A DNA stretch of 64,000 bases from Scatosoma sp045127595 (lineage in GTDB: Bacteria > Bacillota > Clostridia > Christensenellales > Borkfalkiaceae), in assembly GCA_045127595.1 (NCBI GenBank), contig JBGVQS010000001.1, forward strand, positions 1 to 64,000, read 5' to 3'. This document shows, one piece after another, positions 1-7,350 of the stretch. The position numbers and the translations under genes are program-made. Every line of letters starts with the position of its first letter. Within the stretch, counting starts at the first letter, position 1. Under the pieces are notes generated by a model. That model was not told where the DNA came from, did no database searches, and was given only the letters and a program-made list of their open reading frames with translations.

Positions 1-215
1 CGAGTTGAATTATCCTTAATCACTTCCATTAACGCAAAAATAGCCTTTGTTTCTTTCTCGGAAAGAATAATAATTTCATCCTCATTCTTGCAAACAGTGT
101 TGTAATTCCGTAAAGTAATACAGCCATCGCTATTCAAGCTCACTTGACACCACTCGTGATCATTTTCGTTTTTTGCTTCGCTCACGACTTCCATTTTTCT
201 CTTGATAATTTTCAT
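1..215 (-). CDS. Hypothetical element protein, 3' end off the window
   Basis: An open frame starts at ATG 213-215 and runs off the left edge with no stop over 71 codons. A strong SD (GGAGGA) lies just upstream, inside the last codons of the neighbouring 63-aa gene, which implies translational coupling. The protein begins MKIIKRKMEVVSEAK and is mixed and soluble, with no motif I recognise. It is the most downstream visible gene of the element's early operon. The function is unknown. Confidence 0.6.
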   Translation of the reverse strand, partial: MKIIKRKMEVVSEAKNENDHEWCQVSLNSDGCITLRNYNTVCKNEDEIIILSEKETKAIFALMEVIKDNST

Positions 216-224
216 AACTCTTTC

Positions 225-416
225 TTATTCCTCCACCTTTGTCAGCCCATCCATAGCATAACCACCCCTATAATCTTCTAAAAGAACACATTCCGTTCCG
301 CAAATTTCAAATGGTTCGCTTCTAACAACAAATACCTTGCCTTTGTTTTTTTCGCTTACACGGTATCTATCGTTCATAAGCACTTTATCACCTATTTTTA
401 ATTTTTCCGCTTTCAT
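225..416 (-). CDS. Hypothetical small element protein (63 aa)
   Basis: This is a small soluble protein beginning MKAEKLKIGDKVLMNDRYRV. The short beta-rich pattern (KIGDKVLMN, VFVVRSEPF) resembles a small SH3-like barrel, but I cannot name a family. The start at 416 is supported by AAAGGAGC a few bases upstream. It follows the PemK/MazF-like gene closely: the restored reading frame of that gene ends at 420-422, four bases before this ATG. It probably belongs to the same early transcript. Confidence 0.6.
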   Translation of the reverse strand: MKAEKLKIGDKVLMNDRYRVSEKNKGKVFVVRSEPFEICGTECVLLEDYRGGYAMDGLTKVEE

Positions 417-463
417 AATTCACGCTCCTTTCGCTTGTATCAGCTTATCAAGCAAGCCGTGGT

Positions 464-919
464 CTAAACCTTTCCAAAGCTCCACATCGCGCCGTAACGC
501 CTGCTTCTCGCCGTCGTCCGCAGGTTTCGCGGGGGGGGGGGTATCACTTTTTGCAGTTCGGGCGTAGCCTGCAATTCAATGCCGAGACTTACGCACAACG
601 CGCCGTCGATCATTGCCATTTCCCTGTCCGTGCATTTTGCAATAAACCCGCCGACGCGGTTTTTGGATACGGAATGTATCTGCTCGCACAACGCGATGGA
701 CGGGCGCTCCGCACTCGTGATGTCAACGTGCGTTGGCAACGAGTTTTTCGGTTGCGTTGTCAGATATACCATTTCAATCACGGGGCTGTGTTGGTTTGCC
801 TTGTCGTTCGATACAACGATTGCGGGCCGTCCTGCGGATTGCTCGCTCCCTACACCGCCTCCCGACGGGTAAACGTAATAAATCTCGCCTCTCAAAATTT
901 CTTCTTCTCTGCGTTCCAT
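464..919 (-). CDS. PemK/MazF-family protein with a homopolymer frameshift
   Basis: The protein has the MazF/PemK fold signatures in order: RGEIYYV near residue 10, GSEQSAGRPAIVVSND near residues 24-40, LPTHV near 63, a CEQIHSVSKNRVG stretch near 78-91, and MAMIDGALCVSLG before the tail. Members are typically mRNA-cleaving toxins of toxin-antitoxin pairs, but phage copies often stand alone and no antitoxin is visible next to this one. The literal frame ends at 464 after four prolines encoded by an 11-C run (531-541, minus strand). Restoring one base gives a longer tail that starts AKPADDGEKQALRRDVELWK and stops at 420-422, just before the next gene, so the printed C-terminus is probably wrong or phase-variable. 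The start is ATG 917-919, with AGGAG inside the preceding 53-aa gene. Confidence 0.8.
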   Translation of the reverse strand: MERREEEILRGEIYYVYPSGGGVGSEQSAGRPAIVVSNDKANQHSPVIEMVYLTTQPKNSLPTHVDITSAERPSIALCEQIHSVSKNRVGGFIAKCTDREMAMIDGALCVSLGIELQATPELQKVIPPPPRNLRTTARSRRYGAMWSFGKV

Positions 920-922
920 AAT

Positions 923-1084
923 TCAGTTCTCCTGTGTTCGTGTATTTTTTACCTCGGTCGGCTGTTCTTCGTCTTTCAAGCAACCCTGCGTATAAGGATT
1001 TCTCGTACAATCTGCACCGCTCCATGCTTTACAATCACCGCATTGTTCTTCGATTTCTTTCATAAGTTCCTGTTTATTTTTCAT
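923..1084 (-). CDS. Small cysteine-containing protein (53 aa)
   Basis: This short frame starts at ATG 1082-1084, overlapping the stop of the upstream gene as ATGA, and ends TGA at 923-925. The product begins MKNKQELMKEIEEQCGDCKA and has four cysteines in the pattern CxxC, then C, then C, which suggests a small metal-binding or zinc-finger-like fold. Its last codons carry the SD for the PemK/MazF-like gene. No family was recognised. The tight overlap on both sides is the main evidence that it is a gene. Confidence 0.55.
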   Translation of the reverse strand: MKNKQELMKEIEEQCGDCKAWSGADCTRNPYTQGCLKDEEQPTEVKNTRTQEN

Positions 1085-1434
1085 AATAAGCTCTCCTGTT
1101 TTTGTTTATTTTTTGCCCTGTACGCTGGACAAAGCGTGTAATCTTTACTGCAATGCAAATCGGTTATAATGCCGGGGATAGGCTCGTCAAACGCCGCACA
1201 GTCCGTTGCCGAAGAACCGCCGTGTAACCATTTCCCTTTGTAAAACGGGCAATCGCTTGCATATGACGCGAACGGTTTCCCCTTTTTTAAGTAGCACACA
1301 CCGAAACCCTTTGTGTCGCTTACCCCCGACGGCCACCCGTTTGGTAAGCCCTTTTGCCTTAAATGTTCTTTTACTTCCGCAATCTTCGGGAACGCGAGTT
1401 CCCATTTATCCGCCTCGAAGAAAAACACCCACAT
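1081..1434 (-). CDS. Hypothetical cysteine-rich element protein (117 aa)
   Basis: I chose the start at ATG 1432-1434 (MWVFFFEADKWELAFPK), one base after the stop of the VRR-NUC gene. The longer frame from 1506 would overlap that gene by about 70 bases. The C-terminal half has six cysteines (GVCYL, DCPFYKGKW, DCAAF, HCSKDYTLC), spaced as in metal-binding or disulfide proteins. No family was recognised. It sits in the early operon between a nuclease and a small Cys protein. Confidence 0.6.
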   Translation of the reverse strand: MWVFFFEADKWELAFPKIAEVKEHLRQKGLPNGWPSGVSDTKGFGVCYLKKGKPFASYASDCPFYKGKWLHGGSSATDCAAFDEPIPGIITDLHCSKDYTLCPAYRAKNKQKQESLL

Positions 1435-1435
1435 C

Positions 1436-1912
1436 TTACTTTTCCCCGAAGTATTCGAGAACGACCTTTTTCGCGGCTTCCGCGCCGTAGCATATATACG
1501 CCGCATAGCCTTTCTTATTCAAAGCCTTTATCCACTCGCGCTGTTCTTTCGATACTCGCGATAAATGCTTTTTCGCTCGTTTCAACTCAATGAACAGCCC
1601 GTGATATTTTCCGTTGGATTCGGCTATAAAATTATCGGGAAAGCCTTTCTTCATCCCCTGCCGTTCAAGCTCACCCATAACGCGCGCCGTTGCCTTGCGC
1701 TCGTTCGGGATATGTACCCATAACAGTCCTTTCGCATCGCACCATGCAGCGAATTCTTCCTGTTCCTGCGCTTCCAGCGGATTACCCGTTGTCGGCTTAT
1801 TTCCTCTTTCTCGGTCAATATCCCACTTGAATAGGAAACAATCATCCGCCGCCGCACACGGTTTCCCGTTGTTTGCTTCACACCTATATTCCTTGCAATA
1901 TTTTGCTGACAT
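1436..1912 (-). CDS. VRR-NUC domain nuclease
   Basis: This is a small nuclease of the VRR-NUC branch of the PD-(D/E)xK superfamily, common in phage replication modules, where it may act as a structure-specific or Holliday-junction endonuclease. The core is visible: LLWVHIPNER, then GMKKGFPDNF with the catalytic Asp, then GLFIELKR with the Glu-x-Lys pair, then QREWIKAL and GYAAYICYG. I chose ATG 1910-1912 (MSAKYCKEYRC), because AAGGAG lies seven bases upstream. The longer frame from 2002 has no SD and runs across an operator-like dyad. The N-terminus has three cysteines that could bind a metal. Confidence 0.85.
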   Translation of the reverse strand: MSAKYCKEYRCEANNGKPCAAADDCFLFKWDIDRERGNKPTTGNPLEAQEQEEFAAWCDAKGLLWVHIPNERKATARVMGELERQGMKKGFPDNFIAESNGKYHGLFIELKRAKKHLSRVSKEQREWIKALNKKGYAAYICYGAEAAKKVVLEYFGEK

Positions 1913-1928
1913 ATCACTCCTTATGGTT

Positions 1929-1953
1929 AGCCGTCTATGTGCACTCGACGGCT
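1929..1953 (-). repeat. Hairpin in leader of the VRR-NUC gene
   Basis: AGCCGTC (1929-1935) pairs perfectly with GACGGCT (1947-1953) across an 11-base loop, just upstream of the SD. There is no T-run, so it is not a classic terminator. It could affect transcript stability or translation of the nuclease gene. Confidence 0.4.
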
Positions 1954-1980
1954 TTCCTTTAACCTTGCTTTTGCCGAACT

Positions 1981-1996
1981 TTGCATTTAACTGCAA
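1981..1996. promoter_or_regulatory. Element dyad site A (TTGCATTTAACTGCAA)
   Basis: This is one of four intergenic sites matching TTGCAGTTAACTGCAA, here at 15 of 16 positions. It lies between pcfJ and the VRR-NUC gene. The symmetry suggests a dimeric DNA-binding protein encoded by the element. The role is inferred. Confidence 0.5.
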
Positions 1997-2054
1997 ATTC
2001 AAACCGTTTTATTTTTTTGATTTATTTCGCAACGCGCGCACCGCTCCGATCTGA

Positions 2055-3638
2055 TTATGCCGCATTTACAGGTCGGCTGTTGAACCACTTTTCGTATTTC
2101 TTCAAAAACGCCTTTACGTCTTCCGTGGTGTCTGCGTTACGCAATCCCCTGCATTGAACCATACTGAACTTCGCCATATCTGGACGAATTTCCATTGTGT
2201 AATAGGCTTTGCGCTTTGCTGTGTTCTTCCTAATAAACAAAATCACGCAACTGCCTTTCGCCACGCGTTCGCAATACGTACCTACGCAATGGCTTTGATT
2301 TTTCCCCTCGCGGATGATGGCATCCTGTGTTTTAGGCATAACCACGGACAGCTTCCCGTCCGTCCACTCCACATTGTCGTGTAGCGATTTGTACACCTGT
2401 TTTATCGCCTCCCCGAGAAGTTTTGTTTTCTTTGCCTTGTAAATCGCGTTGACGTTATCACGCATTTGGATAAAATCTTTCGGTGTTTTGATTGCCGTAT
2501 CGTCCAAATTATAGCCGAGCGTTTTACATATTTCGATGTAGTCAAAATAATCGCCTATGAACGTCTGCTTTTGCTGTTGATATTCCTCTTGTTCTCTCCA
2601 ATAGGTATAGAACCTTTCAAGAGAAATCGGAAGCATTTTTCTATGCCCTGCCGTTTTGCACTCGTAAAGCCTTACGAGGAATTCCTCAGCTCTATCTCGT
2701 TGTGCTTCGGGGATTTTCCATTTTTTTTGTTCTTGATACGCAAACACTTGGTATATCCCTTTATAGCGACACTTTGCAATATCTTCCTTTGTCTGCAACC
2801 CTAAATCTTTCGGGGATTTTAATTCACGTAGATATATCTCACGACCACCGCCGCCCCAATCACGAGCGCATACATAGCGGATATAATCTTGCGCTATGCC
2901 TATCAAGCCGATTTTCAATAAGATTTCCAGCATAGGATGTTCGTGCCAATCTTTGAGATAGAGGATCGGATGGACCAGTAATTCTTTGCAAGCTATATCC
3001 AAAGCGGAGTATTTATACTCGGTATCTCCAATAATGTCTTGGGGATGTGGCAAATAGGTATGCTGCAACATATCGTCGCAACGCCAACCCGACCAACCCA
3101 TACCGTGAACCCTTGTTCTTCCACCTTGCCACTCTACGTTCCCGTAACATTTGTGGTATTGCGCTATTTGCCCCGATTTCATATCAAGATAATACCGCCC
3201 CTCTTCAACAAGCACGTGCTTTGTTTTGATTTGATACTCTTGATCTCCACACGGCCAAATAGGCATTGCCGATACCGTCTTGTAGCAAACGAACAGCCTT
3301 TGCACAAAACCGATATTACCAGCGCGTTCGAGAATGCTTATAAATTCTCTGCCCGTGTACTCGGCGTATCTAACGTGTCTCAGTTTTACTCGTTGTTCGC
3401 AATGGGGGCAGAATGCGGAGTGCCCGCCTTTCGGTTTTGCGAGTTCCGTTTGCTTTCCACACTCGCAAAAACCGATATTTTTGCCGCGTTCGGTTTTATG
3501 AAAAAACATTATTCGCTGGCAGGCTTTTGCAAGCCAATCGTCAAAATCGTTCGTTTGAGTGATATATTCGTCTACTTCTCGTATGGCGGGTTTGGCGCGC
3601 ATACTCAATTTTCTATCTGTAAGAACCTCGGAATACAT
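2055..3638 (-). CDS. PcfJ-family protein
   Basis: This 527-aa protein matches the PcfJ family, first named from the conjugative plasmid pCF10 and widespread in phages and integrative elements; its biochemical role is unknown. An N-terminal zinc ribbon is visible (GFCECGKQ then FCPHCEQ, about residues 57-82). The C-terminal PcfJ core has IIREGKNQSHCVGTYCERVA, then SCVILFIRK, then TMEIRP and QCRGLRNA (about residues 440-505). The start ATG 3636-3638 overlaps the pcfK stop as TAATG, with GGAGGA upstream, so the two are translationally coupled. PcfK-PcfJ adjacency is the usual arrangement. Confidence 0.85.
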   Translation of the reverse strand: MYSEVLTDRKLSMRAKPAIREVDEYITQTNDFDDWLAKACQRIMFFHKTERGKNIGFCECGKQTELAKPKGGHSAFCPHCEQRVKLRHVRYAEYTGREFISILERAGNIGFVQRLFVCYKTVSAMPIWPCGDQEYQIKTKHVLVEEGRYYLDMKSGQIAQYHKCYGNVEWQGGRTRVHGMGWSGWRCDDMLQHTYLPHPQDIIGDTEYKYSALDIACKELLVHPILYLKDWHEHPMLEILLKIGLIGIAQDYIRYVCARDWGGGGREIYLRELKSPKDLGLQTKEDIAKCRYKGIYQVFAYQEQKKWKIPEAQRDRAEEFLVRLYECKTAGHRKMLPISLERFYTYWREQEEYQQQKQTFIGDYFDYIEICKTLGYNLDDTAIKTPKDFIQMRDNVNAIYKAKKTKLLGEAIKQVYKSLHDNVEWTDGKLSVVMPKTQDAIIREGKNQSHCVGTYCERVAKGSCVILFIRKNTAKRKAYYTMEIRPDMAKFSMVQCRGLRNADTTEDVKAFLKKYEKWFNSRPVNAA

Positions 3639-3970
3639 TAGAAGAAATCCTCCAAGCTACGGCGTTTCTTCTCCGTCTTTACGGGTGCGCTTGCTTGCGT
3701 TTCGTACGTTTCGGGTAAACCGAGATACTTGCGGATGAACTGCAACGTACCTGCCGGGGTAAACACGTAATAATTATTACTCTTGTTCTTTTTTGCACAT
3801 TCGTACATCTGCTTGTAGCAATCCTCCGCTGTTTTTGTGTGGTCGATTTCCGCGTCGGGGGTGTTTTTCAACACCTCCGCCATCGCCGCAACCACTTCGG
3901 AAAGAATAACCTTGTCCTTGTGGGTTTCAATGTCCTGTTTCTGCATTTCGATAAAATCTACTGCTTTCAT
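3638..3970 (-). CDS. PcfK / AcrIIA9-family protein
   Basis: This protein of about 110 aa has the PcfK-like pattern: FIEMQKQDIE at the start, EVVAAMAEVLKNTPDAEI, EDCYKQMYECAKKN, YYVFTPAGTLQFIRKYLGL, and a basic tail KKRRSLEDFF. The family includes AcrIIA9, an experimentally established inhibitor of type II-A Cas9, so an anti-CRISPR role is possible here but not shown by sequence alone. I chose ATG 3968-3970, because GGAGGG lies upstream. The longer frame begins with a TTG at 3988 inside the previous stop region. It is coupled to pcfJ by TAATG. Confidence 0.75.
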   Translation of the reverse strand: MKAVDFIEMQKQDIETHKDKVILSEVVAAMAEVLKNTPDAEIDHTKTAEDCYKQMYECAKKNKSNNYYVFTPAGTLQFIRKYLGLPETYETQASAPVKTEKKRRSLEDFF

Positions 3971-3984
3971 ATCTCTGCCCTCCG

Positions 3985-4983
3985 TCAAATACCACAGTCG
4001 TCGAATACGGCGTGTACCGCCGCTTTACATTTTTTCGCCGACTCGTCGTCCATATCACCGATAAGCGCGCACATCTCGTCCAAAAGGTCTTGGAACGTCT
4101 CAAATTTGACCTTGAACACGACCACCGCGTCGCCCTTGATTTCTACCTTTGCAGGCTCGGCTTTCGCCTTTTTAGCCTGTTCCAAGCGTTTACGCAAGTC
4201 TTCCACTTCCTTTTCCATTGCGGATTTTGCGGCGCGCTCTGCTTCTAACGCCTTATCTTTGCTTGCAAGCTCGTCCTCTAAAACGTGCTTTTCTTCCTCT
4301 ACTTTATCAAGTTTTTTTGCCTGTTCGGGATCGGGTTGATAGATAACCGTAGGCTCGGCGCTTTCCTTTTCGGCAAGTTTTTCGCGCAGTTCTTCGTTTT
4401 CTTCTTCCAACCGCTTTTGATCGGCGCGAATGCCCTTTTGCTCTTTAGCAAGGGCGGAATACTCTGCTTGGTATTCGGCGTTTTCCTTTTCCAAATCTGC
4501 CTTTTCTTCAAGGGCGATCGCAAGCTGTTGCGTTGCCTTGTCTCGTTCCTCGATTGCCGCTTTTACCGCCGCATTGATTTCCGACGTCTTAGCTGTATCA
4601 AGGTCGATTTTTTCAAGGATTTCTTCGCGTTCTTCCTCGTTTACGCTTGTCAGTAAGGCAAGTTTCGTTACCCCGATTGTAGCGTGCGCTCTTATAAACT
4701 CTTCCGGTAATTTCTCGATAACCGAGATGTAATTGTACGCTTGCCGTTCCTTGATACCGAGTGCGTTGACCGTGTAGTCCGCGAAATCTTCAAAGCCCGC
4801 CGCTTTATAACGTTTACTGTCTCGCATTTCACGAATACCGCTTGCCATTTCAACCCAATGCTCGGCACTCTTTCTGGCGTTGTAGCAGATACGCTCGTGC
4901 AAATCCTTAAACTGCTGTTGCTCAACGGTCAGACCGCTGTTGTCCGCCAGCATAAGCTGGTCAAAGTGTTCGTAGTTTCCCAT
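3985..4983 (-). CDS. Coiled-coil element protein with DUF3102-like N-terminus
   Basis: Residues 1-110 are globular and helical (HWVEMASGIREMRDSKRYKA, then GIKERQAYNYISVIEKLP) and resemble DUF3102-like DNA-associated proteins of phages. Residues about 120-280 form a long charged coiled coil rich in Glu, Lys and Ala (LEEENEELREKLAEKE). The last 45 residues are a small conserved-looking domain (VVVFKVKFETFQDLLDEMCA). The HTH-like segment could bind DNA, with the coiled coil multimerising. It lies between the helicase loader and PcfK, so a role in replication or partition is plausible but unproven. The start at 4983 has GGAG upstream. Confidence 0.6.
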   Translation of the reverse strand: MGNYEHFDQLMLADNSGLTVEQQQFKDLHERICYNARKSAEHWVEMASGIREMRDSKRYKAAGFEDFADYTVNALGIKERQAYNYISVIEKLPEEFIRAHATIGVTKLALLTSVNEEEREEILEKIDLDTAKTSEINAAVKAAIEERDKATQQLAIALEEKADLEKENAEYQAEYSALAKEQKGIRADQKRLEEENEELREKLAEKESAEPTVIYQPDPEQAKKLDKVEEEKHVLEDELASKDKALEAERAAKSAMEKEVEDLRKRLEQAKKAKAEPAKVEIKGDAVVVFKVKFETFQDLLDEMCALIGDMDDESAKKCKAAVHAVFDDCGI

Positions 4984-5021
4984 AAGTAAGTGTCTCCTTT
5001 CCCTTTCGGGATTTTATTTTT

Positions 5022-5037
5022 TTGCAGTTAACTGCAC
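5022..5037. promoter_or_regulatory. Element dyad site B (TTGCAGTTAACTGCAC)
   Basis: This matches the element consensus at 15 of 16 positions and contains the perfect palindrome TGCAGTTAACTGCA. It sits directly after the stop of the DnaC-like gene and upstream of the coiled-coil gene. It is a likely protein-binding site, by recurrence. Confidence 0.5.
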
Positions 5038-5040
5038 TTT

Positions 5041-5922
5041 TTAAAATTCGATTTCTTGTTGCCTTGCCCTGCGCTGACTTTCGGTCAGTTGCAGAGGCAC
5101 CATTTTATTGACGAGCTTATCGACGATTTCTCTCGGTAGTAAGCCGTCCGTCGCAAGTTCTTTGATTGAACATCTACTCGTGATCACAGTCGGAAGATGT
5201 TGCTCATCTCTACGTTTTATGATTTCGCAGAACCTGTCCGCCGCCCAATTTTCTACTCCTTTCCTGCTTGATTTTATTCCAGTGAAACCGTCAAGGATAA
5301 GGCAGTCAACCTTAGCATAGCTCGCCATAACACCTTGCTCTGTTGCCGTTGCGGCGTTGTTGTACGTGGCTTTCAATTCTTCCAAAATCCGCTCCATTGT
5401 CGTGAACGTGCATAACACTCCCTCACTTTGCAGGGTTTTAAGGATTGCGACGGCAAGGTAGGTTTTTCCCGTGTCAAATCCGCCGTATAACCAAATCCCC
5501 CTACCTGACTGCTTTACTGCTTGAAAGTTATGGCAGAACTTTTCACATCGCTCGCAAACGGTTATGTAGTTCTCGCTACTTGTGCTATCCACAATCCCGA
5601 AAAACGTCGCGCCTCGTACTTCCACAGGGATATTTCGCTTGTTGATTTCTTGATAACTTTTCACTCGCTCTATACGATCCTTGCGCTCAGCTTCCAGTTT
5701 CGCTTTTTGCGTTTCACAAGCACACGGACACTTTGTGTAAAAGTTTCTCTCAGGCATATCCAACGATTTTTCTTTTTTGCAAAAAGCGCAATATATTTTA
5801 TCGAAAGCAATATATTCCTTTCGCGGATCAACCGTACTCAACCATCTCCGCTTTTGTTGCTCATATTGCTCTTTTGTAAATTTTACAATATCTGTATCGC
5901 CTATTCTCGCCAACTCTCCCAT
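5041..5922 (-). CDS. DnaC-like helicase loader ATPase
   Basis: This AAA+ protein resembles DnaC/IstB helicase loaders, which place replicative helicase on phage or element DNA. The N-terminal third holds a zinc-ribbon-like cysteine set (YCAFCKKE, then KCPCACE, about residues 43-72). The ATPase core follows, with Walker A GGFDTGKTYLA (about 147-157), Walker B CLILDGFTG and a sensor-like PTVITSRC. Walker A has FD where loaders usually have VG, and Walker B has one acidic residue followed by Gly, so ATP use may be altered. The start follows GGAGG closely. Neighbours (DUF6291, Cas4-like, AAA) support a replication/recombination module. Confidence 0.8.
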   Translation of the reverse strand: MGELARIGDTDIVKFTKEQYEQQKRRWLSTVDPRKEYIAFDKIYCAFCKKEKSLDMPERNFYTKCPCACETQKAKLEAERKDRIERVKSYQEINKRNIPVEVRGATFFGIVDSTSSENYITVCERCEKFCHNFQAVKQSGRGIWLYGGFDTGKTYLAVAILKTLQSEGVLCTFTTMERILEELKATYNNAATATEQGVMASYAKVDCLILDGFTGIKSSRKGVENWAADRFCEIIKRRDEQHLPTVITSRCSIKELATDGLLPREIVDKLVNKMVPLQLTESQRRARQQEIEF

Positions 5923-5936
5923 GACAGCCTCCTGTT

Positions 5937-6689
5937 TTATTCGCCCGCCTTTCCAAAGTTTTCTTCAAACCACTTGGCGTTTTCACGCCGTTCATCTTCG
6001 GAAAGGTCTTCGTCTTGCTCGGTTTGCACTTTCTCAAACGGAGCATACGCCCCGGCAACAATACGTGCGGATAGTCTACAAAGCATTGACATTGTTTTCA
6101 CGTTCTTTTTCAGCCAATCACTCTTTCTAAACTGCTCCGCTATCGTTTCCCAATCTTCTTCCGTCAATTCAGCCAAAACGCTCGCGTCGTAGTTATCAAA
6201 AACCACGCAGGGGAATTCTTTGAAGAACCGTCCTTGAGCGTTCAATTCTTCTTCACTTTCGCTATCAATCCCCCCTTGAGAATCCCCCTTTATATCTTCT
6301 CTTTTCGTATTATCCGTCAGGATAATACTTTCTTCTTTCTTATTTTTATAAAGGTCAGGAAACTCGGTTTGATTTTCGTTTGTTTCCGTTTTCTTGCCGT
6401 TTTGATTTCGATTTGATTTTGATTTGTTTTTATTTTGATTTTCGTTTGTTTCCGTTTTCTTGCCGTTTTGTCTGCTCAAAGATCTTGTTTTTGAGAGATC
6501 AAGGCTCGGCAGGAGCGCGGAAAATATAGCTCGTGTAATTCCTTTAAATTCAGGCTTCGTTCCTGCAAAAATATACTCTATTAACGCTTTATAAAGCTGG
6601 CCCTTTTCTTCGTCCGAAAGCCCGTTCTCAGGATCGCTAATCGTTGTATAATAGTTTTCCCAAAATGTAAATCCTTTCACTCCTGCCAT
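5937..6689 (-). CDS. DUF6291-type replication-module protein
   Basis: The N-terminus (GFTFWENYYTTI, LSDEEKGQLYKALIEYIFAG, ITRAIFSALLPSLD) matches the DUF6291 pattern found before DnaC-like loaders in Firmicutes phages, where such proteins may act as replication initiators. Residues about 72-112 are a low-complexity Asn/Lys/Glu linker containing two copies of NGKKTETNENQ. The C-terminal domain (EELTEEDWETIAEQFRKSD and on) is helical and may be DnaD-like. The gene ends just before the loader's SD. The exact biochemical role is unknown. Confidence 0.65.
   Translation of the reverse strand: MAGVKGFTFWENYYTTISDPENGLSDEEKGQLYKALIEYIFAGTKPEFKGITRAIFSALLPSLDLSKTRSLSRQNGKKTETNENQNKNKSKSNRNQNGKKTETNENQTEFPDLYKNKKEESIILTDNTKREDIKGDSQGGIDSESEEELNAQGRFFKEFPCVVFDNYDASVLAELTEEDWETIAEQFRKSDWLKKNVKTMSMLCRLSARIVAGAYAPFEKVQTEQDEDLSEDERRENAKWFEENFGKAGE
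6371..6470 (-). repeat. Two 34-bp direct repeats in the DUF6291 gene
   Basis: The 34 bases at 6371-6404 recur identically at 6437-6470, separated by 32 bases of similar A/T-rich sequence. They encode the repeated peptide QNGKKTETNENQ in the linker. Slippage here would change linker length by multiples of whole codons only if the period stays divisible by three (66 bases here). Confidence 0.85.
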
Positions 6690-6699
6690 AATTCACCTT

Positions 6700-7350
6700 T
6701 TAATATTTTGATTTCCACAGTTCCGTGTACGTATCCCACAAGCCGACGGATTTAACATCCGCCACGAATTGTTCGATTATGCTGTCGAGACTCTGCGGAA
6801 TGTCCTCTCGCGTATAGCGTTCTTCGTAGATGTCTTCTCCGTCGCAAATCTCGTATTTGAAGCATTTTGCGGTCGGGATAACCTCGAGATACATAGGGTG
6901 TTGCACAGATGTTAAATACTTGCCTACGTTCGCATAGTTATCTACGCGCTTACAGTCAAGGATTTCCCCTGCCTTTACCCAGTCGCACTTTGCCATCAAT
7001 AAGAACTGTACACCCATAATGGTCTTGTCCTTATATGCGGTTACTTGATACGTGCCGCCATGCATTATCTTCGCCATTTCCACAACACACTTGAATTCCT
7101 TGTCCTTGCTTCGCTTGGCGTAGGTTTCGCAATGCTCATACGCAGGCTGGTCGTCGCCCCTTATCATTTCGTAAACGGCGTCCTCGAACGAGATACCGCG
7201 CAACATCATTTCATTTTGCTCGCACGGCTCTTTTCGAAGCGTTTTCAAAAAATCTTCTCTCGCGCTTTCCTCATACCCCTCCGCGCAGTTATATTGATTC
7301 ATCCACGCGGAAAGGAGAGATTGCGTTATGAGATAACGCGGTTCGTTCAT
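6700..7350 (-). CDS. PD-(D/E)xK nuclease, Cas4/RecB-like
   Basis: This is a 216-aa nuclease-like protein. The core of the RecB/Cas4 fold is visible: GISFEDAVYEMI (helix with Glu), then LLMAKCDWVK with the catalytic Asp, then EILDCKRVDNY with the Asp-x-Lys pair, then SVQHPMYLEV corresponding to the QxxxY motif. It lacks the cysteine cluster of true Cas4. In Firmicutes elements this family sits directly after a Walker-type AAA protein, as here (stop and start overlap at 7348-7350), so the pair probably handles DNA ends in recombination. Confidence 0.7.
   Translation of the reverse strand: MNEPRYLITQSLLSAWMNQYNCAEGYEESAREDFLKTLRKEPCEQNEMMLRGISFEDAVYEMIRGDDQPAYEHCETYAKRSKDKEFKCVVEMAKIMHGGTYQVTAYKDKTIMGVQFLLMAKCDWVKAGEILDCKRVDNYANVGKYLTSVQHPMYLEVIPTAKCFKYEICDGEDIYEERYTREDIPQSLDSIIEQFVADVKSVGLWDTYTELWKSKY

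Noticed and set aside
464..919. Complete toxin-antitoxin pair
   Set aside because: No antitoxin-like gene with a DNA-binding and toxin-neutralising pattern is adjacent; the neighbours are small proteins of the phage early operon.
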